A DNA stretch of 64,000 nt from Celerinatantimonas diazotrophica (lineage in GTDB: Bacteria > Pseudomonadota > Gammaproteobacteria > Enterobacterales > Celerinatantimonadaceae): the NCBI RefSeq assembly GCF_004339545.1, contig NZ_SMGD01000011.1, forward strand, positions 124,001-188,000, read 5' to 3'. A model generated the notes under the pieces. It saw nothing but the letters and a program-made list of their open reading frames with translations, did not search any database and was not told where the DNA came from. Position numbers and translations under genes: made by a program. Of the stretch, positions 1 through 9,565 are shown piece after piece (position 1 is the first letter of the stretch; each line of letters starts with the position of its first letter).

Positions 1-308
1 TGAGTAAATGGCCGTTTTTTGACCTCTCCGGTCACAAACACTGTGTCCATATGCCCGGATAATACAATCAAAGGCCCATCAACATTTCCCACCAATGCTT
101 TCACCGCATAAGTGTCGTGCTCCTGTAACAGCTCAGCAGTAATGCCTTCTCGCGACAAATCTCGCTGCAAGTGCTGAGCTATTTGCAACCGCCCCGCTTG
201 GTTATGGCTGTACGAGTCAATATTGACCAACTCTTGCAAAAGCGCAGTCATTGGCTCTTGCTGCTCCGTTAACCATTGCGAAACAAAACTTATAAGTTGT
301 TCATTCAT
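1..308 (-). CDS. M20 family metallopeptidase, N-terminal part (cut by window edge)
   Basis: The reading frame runs off the left edge of the window, leaving about 102 N-terminal codons from an ATG at 308. The sequence shows a helical N-terminus (MNEQLISFVSQWLTEQ), the phrase LVNIDSYSHNQAGR and the zinc-binding strand LSGHMDTVF, whose HxD is typical of M20 amidohydrolases (ArgE, DapE and carboxypeptidase G2 type). Its ATG overlaps the TGA of the preceding M20 gene (ATGA, 308-305), so the two are probably translationally coupled. As the last visible gene of the peptide-transporter operon, it may process imported peptides or N-acylated amino acids. The exact substrate cannot be told. Confidence 0.85.
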   Translation of the reverse strand, partial: MNEQLISFVSQWLTEQQEPMTALLQELVNIDSYSHNQAGRLQIAQHLQRDLSREGITAELLQEHDTYAVKALVGNVDGPLIVLSGHMDTVFVTGEVKKRPFT

Positions 309-1717
309 TGGCGATGTTCCTTGATCGAGAGCCCCTGCTCGGCTAAATCCCAAAAAATACCAGTCATGATTTGTAAGGATTGTTTCGCCACGCTTCCCAA
401 AAAATGCTCATTAGGACCATGTTGTAAACAAGCTGGATATGAATGAGGGATCCACAAAGTCGGCAAGCCGAGCGTATTGGCAAAGGTAGCATTGGGCAGA
501 GAACCGCCCAAATTAGGGATTAGGGAAGCAGCATAACCAGTCGTCTCTTTTATCGAATTCATCGCCCAATGAACCCAGGGATCGTCTGGATCAAGGCGAG
601 TCGCTTCCATCATCACAGCGGCGGCAGGAGTCACCTCGACATCCTCAAAACCATTGGCTTGGAGGTGGCGACGAATAATAGTAAGAAACTGCTCATTTTG
701 ACTACCAACCACGAAGCGCATCTGGGCATGAATGACGGCCGAACCGGGAATTGCATTAGCTGGGGCGTCGGGATTGCCAGCATGGCAAGCCAAAATTTCT
801 AAGGTATTCCAACCAAATAACCTTTCTGCTGGCGTCAACCCCGGTTCACCCCAGTCGGGGGATAATTCGGGATCATATTCACCTGTCCCCACCGGAATAT
901 CTTGCACCGCTTCGCGCAAGGATTCAGGCAACTGTGTTGGCAATAACTCAGGAACTAAGATCTTGCCCTTGCCATCAATCAGACAACTCCAAGCATTCAT
1001 CAATCGGGTGGCTGAATTCGATAATAAGCCGCCCCAGTTGCCGGAATGATGCGAACCTTCTCGGGCTCGAATCGTTAAGTCAAAATTCATTGAACCCCGC
1101 GAACCCAAAAATAACGTCGGGTACTGGGCTCCGACGCGAGGCCCATCAGAAGCAATGAAGAGATCGCTTTTGAGGCGGTCTTGGTACTGCTGACAAAATA
1201 GATCGAGCCCCGGAGAACCGGTCTCTTCCCCCATTTCCAATAGTACTTTTACGTTAAACCCAAGCTCCCCTTTGACTTCCAATAAGTTTTTGAGTGCGGC
1301 TAAATTAACACTATGTTGGCCTTTATTATCAGCGGTTCCTCGGCCATACCATAAGTCACCATCGGCGATCATTTGCCACGGTGATAACCCCTTTTTCCAC
1401 TGATTATCATAGCCTCGCACCACATCACCATGACCATAGGTTAATAACGTCAGAAGACTCGGATCCTCAATTCGCTCCGCTAATAACAGCGGCCAGGCGT
1501 TGGGATCATCCGCAGCAGGGTTAGCGATCACTTCGCAGGTAAAACCCATTTGCTCTAGATAAGGGATCATATGCTGGTGAAGATACACCGATAATTGCGG
1601 ATATCCTTCAGGGGTTTGGCTTTCAGAGCGCACCGCAACACGTTCGCTCAATAATTTAAAAAACTCGCCGGATTCAAAATACTCGTTGATACTATCCATG
1701 GCTAATTGACGACTCAT
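305..1717 (-). CDS. M20 family dipeptidase/metallopeptidase
   Basis: This encodes a 470-residue zinc-dependent peptidase of the M20 family, probably cytoplasmic since no signal peptide is visible. The metal-site motifs appear in order: YGHGDVV (HxD), WYGRGTADNKGQ (bridging Asp), EMGEETGSPGLD (Glu-Glu pair, including the general base) and ASDGP, followed by a C-terminal His in PACLQHGPNEH. An ATG lies 42 bp further upstream, but 1717 is chosen because AAGGAGTTGTT precedes it and the extra residues look unrelated to the family. It follows the ATP-binding subunit gene of the peptide transporter after 82 bp and overlaps a second M20 gene by 4 bp. A role in cleaving imported dipeptides is inferred from this context. 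Confidence 0.88.
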   Translation of the reverse strand: MSRQLAMDSINEYFESGEFFKLLSERVAVRSESQTPEGYPQLSVYLHQHMIPYLEQMGFTCEVIANPAADDPNAWPLLLAERIEDPSLLTLLTYGHGDVVRGYDNQWKKGLSPWQMIADGDLWYGRGTADNKGQHSVNLAALKNLLEVKGELGFNVKVLLEMGEETGSPGLDLFCQQYQDRLKSDLFIASDGPRVGAQYPTLFLGSRGSMNFDLTIRAREGSHHSGNWGGLLSNSATRLMNAWSCLIDGKGKILVPELLPTQLPESLREAVQDIPVGTGEYDPELSPDWGEPGLTPAERLFGWNTLEILACHAGNPDAPANAIPGSAVIHAQMRFVVGSQNEQFLTIIRRHLQANGFEDVEVTPAAAVMMEATRLDPDDPWVHWAMNSIKETTGYAASLIPNLGGSLPNATFANTLGLPTLWIPHSYPACLQHGPNEHFLGSVAKQSLQIMTGIFWDLAEQGLSIKEHRQ

Positions 1718-1799
1718 AACAACTCCTTTTTTGGCACACAGATGCCCGACCTTGCTCAAAAGGCAAGCATCCTCTCAATATAAAGATGAAAACAGCTCT

Positions 1800-2627
1800 C
1801 TAACCGGCTTTAGACCACGCGAATGATTCCAGATCCGGTAGACTTAAATCCGGATCGGGAGTAAGAATAGAGGCCAACAACGTTTGCGTATAGGGATGCT
1901 GAGGGTGTTCAAAGATCTGCTCGCGCGTGCCCTGCTCGACAATACAGCCCTGATTCATCACTGCCACACGATCTGATAAATATTCAACTACAGCTAAATT
2001 ATGACTAATAAATAGGTACGTCAGGCCAAACTCCTGTTTCAGCTGCATCAACAAGTTTAAAATTTGCGCTTGAACCGATACATCGAGCGCAGAAGTTGGC
2101 TCATCACAGATCAAAATACGGGGGTGAAGAATCAGTGCTCGCGCAATGGCAACACGCTGACGCTGGCCACCAGATAATTGGCCAGGAAACATCTCTAGCA
2201 GTCGATCAGGCAAACCAACTTTCCTAGCAATATCAACAACCTGGCGCTTTTGATCCGATTTTGTACCGATTTTATGTAGTAATAATGGCAGACGAATAAT
2301 GTCCTTAATGCGTTTGCGTGGATTAAGCGATGAATATGGGTCTTGAAAAACCGGTTGGATCATTCTGGCCAAGGCCATGCGCTTACTCAAATCAATCTCT
2401 TTACCATGAATCAACACATTCCCTTCGCTCGGTTGTAAAAGACCAAGAATCATCTTGGACAGAGTACTTTTCCCGCAGCCAGATTCGCCAACTAACCCCA
2501 ACACTTCTCCGGCCTGGATCCGCAGACTGACACCATTAACAGCGGTAAATTGACGTTTTTCTTTCCATAGCCCCTGACTGATATCAAAGTGGCGAGTGAG
2601 ATCACACAGTTCTAGTGCCAATGCCAT
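1800..2627 (-). CDS. Dipeptide/oligopeptide ABC transporter ATP-binding protein, DppF/OppF type
   Basis: This 275-residue ATPase is the second nucleotide-binding subunit of the peptide importer. The Walker A motif (GESGCGKST), the signature LSGGQRQRVAIARAL, Walker B (ILICDEPTSALD) and the switch His (FISHNL) are all intact. The C-terminal segment EHPQHPYTQTLL is the oligopeptide-type extension found in DppF and OppF. The start at 2627 follows AGGAGGCTTCATA, and the ATG shares one base with the TAA of the upstream ATPase gene (TAATG). A longer frame exists upstream but would overlap that gene without its own ribosome site. Confidence 0.93.
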   Translation of the reverse strand: MALALELCDLTRHFDISQGLWKEKRQFTAVNGVSLRIQAGEVLGLVGESGCGKSTLSKMILGLLQPSEGNVLIHGKEIDLSKRMALARMIQPVFQDPYSSLNPRKRIKDIIRLPLLLHKIGTKSDQKRQVVDIARKVGLPDRLLEMFPGQLSGGQRQRVAIARALILHPRILICDEPTSALDVSVQAQILNLLMQLKQEFGLTYLFISHNLAVVEYLSDRVAVMNQGCIVEQGTREQIFEHPQHPYTQTLLASILTPDPDLSLPDLESFAWSKAG

Positions 2628-3619
2628 TATGAAGCCTCCTTCACCGGATAAAGGGTCACAGGACAGCGCACCCAATGTTGTCCCTCACGTTGCTCTAGAG
2701 CTGGGATCGTTTCGCAGCATTGCTTCTTAGCGAGTTCGCAGCGATTAGCAAAAGCACAGCCTTGCGGTGTACCAATTAGACTCGGCACAACTCCGGCAAT
2801 CGTTGCCAACTCTTGCCCAGACTGGGTTTTCCCCGGAATCGGAATACAATTAAGTAATCCTCGGGTGTAAGGATGCTGTGGACGACTATAGATCGCTTTA
2901 ACACTTGCCATTTCAACAAATTGTCCCGCATACATTACCGCCACACGGTCAGCAATGCGTGCCACTACACCTAAGTCATGGGTGATAAAGATCACCGCCA
3001 TCCCAAATTCCTGCTGGAGTTCTCGAATCAGCACTAAAATCTGTGCTTGAATCGTCACATCCAGTGCCGTCGTCGGTTCGTCAGCAATGATTAGGTCAGG
3101 TTCGCACATTAATGCCATGGCAATCATAATTCGCTGTCGAAGCCCACCAGATAATTCATGTGGATATTGGTTTAACCGCTCATCAGGAGATGGCACTCCC
3201 GCTCGATTAAGCAAATAAATTGCCCGCTCGTTAGCCTCTTTTCTAGAAATATGTTGATGTGTCATGATTCCTTCAGTGAGCTGATCCCCTAATTTAAATG
3301 ATGGATTGAGCGAGGTCATCGGCTCCTGAAAAATCATCGACATATTTAATCCACGCAAACGGCTACGTGTTTTTTTCGGCATATGCAGCAAATCCTGCCC
3401 CAGAAACTCAAACTTATCGGCCTGGCACTGCGCCTTTTTCGGTAATAAATCCATCAGTGCCATAGAAGTCATTGATTTACCACAGCCTGATTCGCCTACA
3501 ATACAGAGCATTTCACCGCGATTAACTGTAAAATCTAGCCCCCGCACTGCATTCAGAGGGCCATTTTCAGTCGGTAAACTTACCTGTAAGTTTTCGACAT
3601 TCAAGATTGTCTCTTGCAT
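2627..3619 (-). CDS. Dipeptide/oligopeptide ABC transporter ATP-binding protein, DppD/OppD type
   Basis: This 330-residue ATPase pairs with the DppF-type subunit to drive peptide import. It carries Walker A (GESGCGKSM), the signature [15 protein letters not shown], Walker B ([12 protein letters not shown]) and the H-loop FITHDLG. The C-terminal oligopeptide domain has a Cys cluster ([16 protein letters not shown]) like that which binds an iron-sulfur cluster in DppD and OppD proteins. It lies 14 bp after the permease gene and is coupled to the next ATPase gene by a one-base overlap. Confidence 0.93.
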   Translation of the reverse strand: MQETILNVENLQVSLPTENGPLNAVRGLDFTVNRGEMLCIVGESGCGKSMTSMALMDLLPKKAQCQADKFEFLGQDLLHMPKKTRSRLRGLNMSMIFQEPMTSLNPSFKLGDQLTEGIMTHQHISRKEANERAIYLLNRAGVPSPDERLNQYPHELSGGLRQRIMIAMALMCEPDLIIADEPTTALDVTIQAQILVLIRELQQEFGMAVIFITHDLGVVARIADRVAVMYAGQFVEMASVKAIYSRPQHPYTRGLLNCIPIPGKTQSGQELATIAGVVPSLIGTPQGCAFANRCELAKKQCCETIPALEQREGQHWVRCPVTLYPVKEAS

Positions 3620-3633
3620 TTTTTAGCTCCTGA

Positions 3634-4536
3634 TTAACTGCGATTCTGTGGTGCATTCAAATCGCGCAGCCCATCACCTACCAAATTGATCGCCATCACC
3701 AATACCATTAACGCAATCCCCGGAATCGCAATCACCCAAGGCTGGAAGAACATATATGCTTTGCCCTCAGCCACCATTAATCCCCAGGATGGTAGCGGCG
3801 GCTGTACGCCTAACCCAAGAAATGACAAAGTCGCTTCGAGCAAAATCGCATGGGCCATCTCCAATGTCGCAACCACAATCAGTGGGCTTAAAATATTAGG
3901 TAATAACTCATGCAATAAAATATAAGGCGTTGATGCCCCGAGCACTTTAGCTGATGCAATAAATTCTGATTCACGCAATTGTTGGGTGGTGGCCCGAGCA
4001 ACGACGGCAAATCGGTCCCACAACAGTACGCCAAGCAAGGTAATAATGATCGGCAGTGATCCCCCAACCAACGAGGCCATCGCCAAAGCCACTAAAATGA
4101 CGGGCATCGACAGACGAGTAGTAATCAAGTAGCTGATCACTGAATCGGTTTTACCTCCGAAATAACCAGCTATAATGCCCAATGTAGTGCCAATTAACCC
4201 TGAGATAAACGCAGCTGCGATGCCTATAATCAGTGAGATTCGAGCGCCATATAATAATCGGCTCAGATAATCGCGACCTAATTTGTCCGTTCCTAAAATA
4301 TGTTCCCATGACCCTTTAGCGTGCCATACCGGTGGGATCATCCGTTGACTTATATCTTGAGCATAGGGGTCATGTGGAGCGAGAATGGGAGCGAACAATG
4401 CACACAGTGCAATCATCAATAACAGCACACTACCCAGCATTAAACTATGGTGGCCTAGTACCCGTTTTAACGTTTTACGCCACATCGGGATCTCCGGCAA
4501 AACTGACTGATTGGCATTCATTGCGGTTGTAGACAT
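3634..4536 (-). CDS. Peptide ABC transporter permease, DppC/OppC type
   Basis: This 300-residue inner-membrane permease has the N-terminal cytoplasmic stretch and first helix typical of DppC (LMLGSVLLLMIALCALFAPI), the phrase HILGTDKLGRDYLSRLLYG, and the EAA-type coupling loop ATTQQLRESEFIASAKVLGA. The C-terminal GVQPPLPSWGLMV is strongly conserved in this family. The start at 4536 is preceded by ACGGAGGCCCT; the longer frame that begins 45 bp upstream would overlap the preceding permease gene. It is the second permease of the operon, 10 bp after the first. Confidence 0.92.
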   Translation of the reverse strand: MSTTAMNANQSVLPEIPMWRKTLKRVLGHHSLMLGSVLLLMIALCALFAPILAPHDPYAQDISQRMIPPVWHAKGSWEHILGTDKLGRDYLSRLLYGARISLIIGIAAAFISGLIGTTLGIIAGYFGGKTDSVISYLITTRLSMPVILVALAMASLVGGSLPIIITLLGVLLWDRFAVVARATTQQLRESEFIASAKVLGASTPYILLHELLPNILSPLIVVATLEMAHAILLEATLSFLGLGVQPPLPSWGLMVAEGKAYMFFQPWVIAIPGIALMVLVMAINLVGDGLRDLNAPQNRS

Positions 4537-4546
4537 AGGGCCTCCG

Positions 4547-5464
4547 TTATGCAATTCGCAATTTAGGATCGAGCAAGGCATTAAGCATGTCGGCTAAAAA
4601 TGTCAACACGATATAAAACAGGGCGATAATAAGAACGATAGCTTGGACCACTGGATAATCGTTACGTGAGATTGAATCCCAAGCCAACTGGCCCAGCCCC
4701 TGCAATGAGAAGATCGATTCAACCACGACTGAGCCACCTAACATAAAACCAAGTTCAACAGCTAATAAGGCCACCACAGGAATAACTGCATTGCGCAATG
4801 CATGTTTAAGTATGACTTTGGTTTCACTAATCCCCTTTGCTCGCGCGGTTCGGATGTAATCAGAACCTAGCACCTCCAACATGCCGGTGCGGGTCAAGCG
4901 CATAATTGATGGCGTAGCGTAATAACCCAGAGCAATGGCGGGCAAGATGAAATTCCGCCACGAACCATTGCCAGCTACGGGTAACCAGTGCAACGTCACT
5001 GCAAATACGATGATCAAGACCAAGCTAAAAAAGAAGCTCGGCATAGCTTGACCAAACACAGCCACGAGTAACGCTAGCCGATCAATCCAAGTGTCTTGTT
5101 TAATCGCAGCAATCACACCCAACGGAATGGCAATAAAAGTCGCCACTGCAAGAGCAATACCGCCCAGCGTCATAGTAATGGGAAGACGTTGTGAAATGAG
5201 CGAACTGACCGATTCAGGGAAATAATAAGAGTTACCAAAATCAAAGTGCAACGCTCCCCATAACCAGTGAAAATATTGCACAAAGATAGGTTGATTTAAG
5301 CCAAACTGAACGCGAATTTTAGCAACCTGTTCAGCAGTCGCTTCAGGCCCGGCAATGGACGTTGCCAGATCCCCCGATAAATGTAACAACATGAAACAGA
5401 CCATAGATACCGTGAGGGCAACCCCCAGCGCCATGCATAATCTGCGTAGCATATATTTCAACAT
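4547..5464 (-). CDS. Peptide ABC transporter permease, DppB/OppB type
   Basis: This 305-residue membrane protein has the DppB hallmarks: an N-terminal helix (MLKYMLRRLCMALGVALTVS), RVQFGLNQPIFVQYFHWL, and the coupling loop TGMLEVLGSDYIRTARAKG. The start at 5464 follows CAGAGGTTGAT and replaces an upstream ATG that lies ten codons earlier without a good ribosome site. It sits 30 bp after the substrate-binding protein gene and 10 bp before the second permease gene, the usual A-B-C-D-F order of a Dpp/Opp operon. Confidence 0.92.
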   Translation of the reverse strand: MLKYMLRRLCMALGVALTVSMVCFMLLHLSGDLATSIAGPEATAEQVAKIRVQFGLNQPIFVQYFHWLWGALHFDFGNSYYFPESVSSLISQRLPITMTLGGIALAVATFIAIPLGVIAAIKQDTWIDRLALLVAVFGQAMPSFFFSLVLIIVFAVTLHWLPVAGNGSWRNFILPAIALGYYATPSIMRLTRTGMLEVLGSDYIRTARAKGISETKVILKHALRNAVIPVVALLAVELGFMLGGSVVVESIFSLQGLGQLAWDSISRNDYPVVQAIVLIIALFYIVLTFLADMLNALLDPKLRIA

Positions 5465-5494
5465 ATCAACCTCTGTTAGCTTAATACAGCGCAA

Positions 5495-7021
5495 TTATTT
5501 CCAGCTTGATTGCCAAAAACGAGGCAGTTCATCCGGATAAGCTTTAAACTTCAGCTCCGAAGTGAACGCGTAGTTACTTGAATAGGTAAATAACGGAGCC
5601 CAATAGGCATTTTTGGTAATTTTATGAATCGCCTTACCATAGAGTTCTTTGCGCCGGGTGGGATTGACTGACGTATCAGCCTCAGATAACCATTTAATAA
5701 CCTGTTGATCTTTATCCTCGTCGTCTGCTCCGCCTTTAAAATAGACACTGATAATCGCTGAGACATCGTTAATCGAGTATGACCCCCAAGTTTGGAACGA
5801 AATTGGCACTTTACCGGCTCGTTGTTTATCGCGTAGTGCGGCATAAGTCATAAAGTGTAACCGCGCTTTAATACCAACTTTTCTAAGATCGCCAATCACC
5901 GCTTCCACATAGTCACGGTTGCGATAAGCATAAATATCAGTTGTAAAGCCATTGGGATAGCCCGCTTGAGCTAACAACTCTTTCGCCTTTTTGGGATCAT
6001 AAGGATACTTAACAGCATCTTGCTGCTCACAGCCAAACTGAGATGGGAAACATGGAGCACTCAGCGCATGGCTGCCACCACGGACCATCGATTCCGCCAT
6101 ACCTTGACGATTCATCGCATAGTTCACCGCTTCACGCACTTTGAGTTTTCGAAATGGCGCACTTGCTGGACTCGAGCCAATGTTATTCATGGTTAAAAAA
6201 CCAACGCGCATCGTTTCGCTGGAGAGCACGGTGATATTGGGCATCTTTTTGAGTTGATCTGCTTGATCCGATGGCACTCGCCAAATCCAGTCCACTTGAC
6301 CTGTCATAAGTTGTGCCACTTGCGTATCCGAATCAGGGATCACGACAAATTTAAGTTTCCCTATATGAGGCTGGCCCAGCGGGCTCTCTTTGAAATAATG
6401 TGGATTTTTCACCATATCCACTTCTTGGCCATTAATCACTTTGACAATCTGATAAGGGCCGGTCCCTATAGGGGCTTTGTCAAAACCTTTCAACCCCACT
6501 TTTTTAAAGTACTTCGCTGGATAAATCGGTAACGGGCCAGCTAAATACTCAATCGCTGCAGGAAAAGGTTTATTCAAGACGAACTCAACCGTGTATTTAC
6601 CCAATTTATTAACATGTTTTATCCAGCTAATATTTTGCAGCGTAACCACTTTAGAAGAGGGTTTTAACGCATAGTTAAAGGTAAATGCCACATCATCGGC
6701 ACTAAATGGGTCGCCATTTTGAAATTTCACATCTTTACGTAGATGCACGACCAAATGTGTTGGATCTTTCCACTTCCACTGGGTTGCCAGCTGAGGTTTA
6801 TATTTACCCGTGTTTGGATCACGATATATGAGAGTGTCCCATGCCAGATGCCCTAAGATAACGCCTTCACGCAGGTTATTATGATAGGGGCTGATATTCT
6901 CAGGCCAACTGTTTGAGGCGTATACCAGTGTATCGTCGGATTTACCAGCAATGGCACTGGTGGAACTGACAGCAAGAGTTGAGGCAACTAATAATGAGAG
7001 TCCGTGCTTAACCAAAGACAT
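5495..7021 (-). CDS. Periplasmic peptide-binding protein of the ABC transporter (family 5)
   Basis: This 508-residue extracytoplasmic binding protein captures the transporter substrate. It begins with a Sec signal (MSLVKHGLSLLVASTLAVS) ending near AIAGKSDD. Family-5 phrases follow: NNLREGVILGHLAWDTLIY, HLRKDVKFQNGDPFSADDVAFT and KAPIGTGPYQIVKV. The start at 7021 follows AAGGAAATACTT. It is the promoter-proximal gene of the operon, divergent from a LysR regulator that probably controls it. Family 5 includes dipeptide, oligopeptide, nickel and opine binders. The linked M20 peptidases favour peptides or acyl-amino acids, but the ligand cannot be read from sequence. Confidence 0.9.
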   Translation of the reverse strand: MSLVKHGLSLLVASTLAVSSTSAIAGKSDDTLVYASNSWPENISPYHNNLREGVILGHLAWDTLIYRDPNTGKYKPQLATQWKWKDPTHLVVHLRKDVKFQNGDPFSADDVAFTFNYALKPSSKVVTLQNISWIKHVNKLGKYTVEFVLNKPFPAAIEYLAGPLPIYPAKYFKKVGLKGFDKAPIGTGPYQIVKVINGQEVDMVKNPHYFKESPLGQPHIGKLKFVVIPDSDTQVAQLMTGQVDWIWRVPSDQADQLKKMPNITVLSSETMRVGFLTMNNIGSSPASAPFRKLKVREAVNYAMNRQGMAESMVRGGSHALSAPCFPSQFGCEQQDAVKYPYDPKKAKELLAQAGYPNGFTTDIYAYRNRDYVEAVIGDLRKVGIKARLHFMTYAALRDKQRAGKVPISFQTWGSYSINDVSAIISVYFKGGADDEDKDQQVIKWLSEADTSVNPTRRKELYGKAIHKITKNAYWAPLFTYSSNYAFTSELKFKAYPDELPRFWQSSWK

Positions 7022-7225
7022 AAGTATTTCCTTATCTTTCATTCTGGTGAAATCATCCCTCAAGCACTTTTGATAAAGTTACAAGTTCAACTCTCTTAAT
7101 TCACCACCAGCGCTTGCCGAGAACTTATCAAGTGAAACAAAAAAAATCTATAAAAACAATTAATTACATGTCAATAAAGATAGCTTTAGCGAATCACTTA
7201 TATTCCATGCTATGGTATTAAAAAC

Positions 7226-7272
7226 ATTGCCACAATTAGTAATTTAGCAATAAAAAGTTGCCAAATTGGCAA
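7226..7272. promoter_or_regulatory. Inverted repeats, candidate LysR-type operator
   Basis: Two dyads lie in the divergent region between the peptide-binding protein gene and the LysR gene. One is the palindrome TTGCCAAATTGGCAA at 7258-7272; the other is ATTGC-N16-GCAAT at 7226-7251. Both share ATTGC/GCAAT half-sites, as expected for a LysR recognition site plus an activation site. They are close to the regulator gene (53 bp before its ATG) and about 200 bp from the transporter start. Binding is inferred. Confidence 0.5.
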
Positions 7273-7324
7273 TGATATCGCTTCATTTTTGGGCACTCAT
7301 TTGGTGAGTTTCTTGGAGATTAAA

Positions 7325-8266
7325 ATGGCATCGTTTCATCATCTAACAGCACCCGCGCTGCGCTACTTCTTAGACGTTGCAAAGTTTGGTTCAATCAGTG
7401 AAGCATCTGCGCACCTTAATGTGGCAAGCAGTGCAATTAGCCGTCAGATTTCATCCCTAGAAGAGCAATTAAACACGCCATTATTTGAGCGAAAACCTCG
7501 CGGAATGATGTTAAGTGCAGCAGGAGAATTGCTAGCTGCTTATGCCAGAAAGGTCACATTAGAAACAAACCGCGTTATTGATGAAATTGCCGCACTGGAA
7601 GGATTAGAAAAAGGCAAAGTAACGGTTGCTTCTACTGAAGGATTTAGTATGGAATTTTTGCCTTTTTGTATCAGAGATTATCAAAAGGCATTTCCGGGAA
7701 TTTACTTTCAGGTGGAAGTATTTGCACCTCATGAGGTTTCTAAAGCAGTACAGAATGGGGACGCTGACATTGGTTTGGCATTCAGTTTAACCCCAGTCTC
7801 CAACATCCGTGTCATCCATTCACAGCCTGCGCCAATTTTGGCGCTCATCCCCAATCACCATCCACTGGCGAATAAAAAACGAGTAAGTCTTCGGCAAATT
7901 TGTGCCTATCCACTCGCATTGCCTTACCCTGATACAACCGTCAGGCAGCTATTTGATATTTGTGCCAGTCAGCAAGGACTCGCTTACACCCCTGCATTTG
8001 TTAGCAATTACATGTCGGCGCTTAACCAATTTACCATTTCGGGTGCAGGGATCTCTTTAGCTGGCGAGATATCGGTCCGCAAAAGAGTCGAACAAAACCT
8101 CTTTAAGGCCATCCCGATCCGTGACAAAGGAATGGGCATTCGTAATTTGGAGGTACAGATATTAGCAGGACGGACTCTGCCTAAAGCGGTTAGCTCATTT
8201 TGTCAATTCATTATCGAGCACATGAATAGTAATGAATCAGATAGCCATCAAGATATCAGCCAATGA
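7325..8266 (+). CDS. LysR family transcriptional regulator
   Basis: This 313-residue regulator has an N-terminal winged helix-turn-helix (ALRYFLDVAKFGSISEASA, then SSAISRQISSLEEQL and LFERKPRGMMLS) and a C-terminal periplasmic-binding-like effector domain. The start at 7325 follows TTGGAGATTAAA; an in-frame ATG 36 bp upstream has no comparable ribosome site. It is divergent from the peptide transporter operon, the classic arrangement for a local LysR activator, and dyads with ATTGC half-sites lie between them. The effector is unknown but is plausibly related to the transported compound. Confidence 0.9.
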   Translation: MASFHHLTAPALRYFLDVAKFGSISEASAHLNVASSAISRQISSLEEQLNTPLFERKPRGMMLSAAGELLAAYARKVTLETNRVIDEIAALEGLEKGKVTVASTEGFSMEFLPFCIRDYQKAFPGIYFQVEVFAPHEVSKAVQNGDADIGLAFSLTPVSNIRVIHSQPAPILALIPNHHPLANKKRVSLRQICAYPLALPYPDTTVRQLFDICASQQGLAYTPAFVSNYMSALNQFTISGAGISLAGEISVRKRVEQNLFKAIPIRDKGMGIRNLEVQILAGRTLPKAVSSFCQFIIEHMNSNESDSHQDISQ

Positions 8267-8309
8267 TCAACACACTCCAAGATTTCTTTAAATAATCAAA
8301 ATCTTATAA

Positions 8310-8345
8310 TAAAAAAACCATTCTCGTTTAAACTCAGAGAATGGT
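8310..8345 (-). terminator. Rho-independent terminator of acdS
   Basis: On the minus strand the 9 bp stem ACCATTCTC/GAGAATGGT with an 11-nt loop is followed by a run of seven T. It lies 38 bp past the acdS stop codon. The plus strand lacks a T tract, so it would not serve the LysR gene well. Confidence 0.8.
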
Positions 8346-8383
8346 AAAGTCACGTGGTTTAGTGAGCAATCACATTAAACTTG

Positions 8384-9397
8384 CTAGCCGTTGCGATACA
8401 AATAACTATAACCGTTAATCGCTGGGACCCCGCCTAAATGGGCATATAAAACTTTTGAACCTTTAGGGAAAAAACCTTTACGAGTTAAGTCAATCAACCC
8501 TTGCATTGATTTACCTTCATAGACAGGGTCAGTCATCATCCCTTCTAATCGAGCACTCAGCCGAATCGCTTCGTTTGTTTCATTCGATGGCACTCCATAG
8601 GCAGGATACGCATAGTCATCGATAATGACCACATCATCTTTAGTAATGGGTTGCTGCAGTTCGACTAAATCTGCAGTCTGTTGGGCAATCCGCAAAACCT
8701 GCGCGTGATTCTGCTCTGGCGTTGCTGAGGCATCAATGCCGATGACATGCTTCGCACGGCCATCCGCGGCAAACCCGACGACCATGCCAGCCATCGTTGA
8801 ACCTGTCACTGTGCAGACAACAATGTAGTCAAACTTAAACCCGAGTTCAGCCTCTTGCTCGCGAACTTCCTGAGCAAAATTGACGTAACCTAGCCCTCCT
8901 AATGGATGTTCAGATGCACCAGCTGGAATTGGATAAGGTTTTCCGCCTTTAGCTTCCACATCTTTAAGGGCATTTTCCCAGCTCTGACGAATGCCGATAT
9001 CAAACCCTTCATCAATCAATTCAACCTGAGCCCCCAATACACGACTCATTAAAATATTACCGACGCGATCATAAACAGCATCATTAAAAGGAACCCAGCT
9101 TTCCTGAACTAATCGACACTTCATCCCAATTTTAGCGGCAACAGCTGCCACCTGGCGAGTGTGGTTAGACTGAACACCACCGATAGTCACCAGTGTATCA
9201 GCGCCTTGTTTAATAGCGTCTGGAACAATATATTCCAATTTGCGAACTTTATTGCCACCGAAAGCCAACCCACTATTGCAGTCTTCACGTTTGGCATAAA
9301 TTTCAACATCTCCACCCAGATGTTCAGATAGACGGCTGAGCTTTTCAATTGGAGTCGGACCAAATGTAAGTGGATAGCGTTCAAATTTTTCCAACAT
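8384..9397 (-). CDS. acdS: 1-aminocyclopropane-1-carboxylate (ACC) deaminase
   Basis: This 337-residue PLP enzyme splits ACC, the plant ethylene precursor, into 2-oxobutyrate and ammonia. Sequence shows the PLP lysine in [13 protein letters not shown] (K50), the [12 protein letters not shown] loop, the phosphate-binding TGSTMAGM, and the two residues that separate true ACC deaminase from D-cysteine desulfhydrase: Glu294 in PVYEGKS and Leu321 in YAHLGGVPA (E295 and L322 in Pseudomonas numbering). Family knowledge says desulfhydrases carry Ser and Thr there. Length and N-terminus ([13 protein letters not shown]) match Pseudomonas AcdS closely. A divergent Lrp-type gene is the expected regulator AcdR. 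The ATG is preceded by AAAAGGAATCGATT, inside an inverted repeat. Confidence 0.94.
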   Translation of the reverse strand: MLEKFERYPLTFGPTPIEKLSRLSEHLGGDVEIYAKREDCNSGLAFGGNKVRKLEYIVPDAIKQGADTLVTIGGVQSNHTRQVAAVAAKIGMKCRLVQESWVPFNDAVYDRVGNILMSRVLGAQVELIDEGFDIGIRQSWENALKDVEAKGGKPYPIPAGASEHPLGGLGYVNFAQEVREQEAELGFKFDYIVVCTVTGSTMAGMVVGFAADGRAKHVIGIDASATPEQNHAQVLRIAQQTADLVELQQPITKDDVVIIDDYAYPAYGVPSNETNEAIRLSARLEGMMTDPVYEGKSMQGLIDLTRKGFFPKGSKVLYAHLGGVPAINGYSYLYRNG

Positions 9398-9439
9398 AAT
9401 CGATTCCTTTTACGTCACATGGTTAATTTCATCGATTAT
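9396..9439 (-). promoter_or_regulatory. Inverted repeat enclosing the acdS ribosome binding site
   Basis: ATAATCGAT at 9396-9404 and its exact complement ATCGATTAT at 9431-9439 are separated by 26 bp. In the acdS transcript the loop would contain the AAAGGA ribosome site, and the downstream arm overlaps the first two bases of the ATG. It could be an AcdR operator, an RNA hairpin, or both. The dyad is visible; the function is inferred. Confidence 0.45.
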
Positions 9440-9565
9440 TAGCCTACCTTCTATAAAATGAAATGTGCTTTCTTATTTTTAATAATTTTTTAATTTTTAT
9501 TTCTTTTAACTATTATTTTTGATAAAAATTAATAATATTCAATATTAAAATGAAAGATTATTTCG

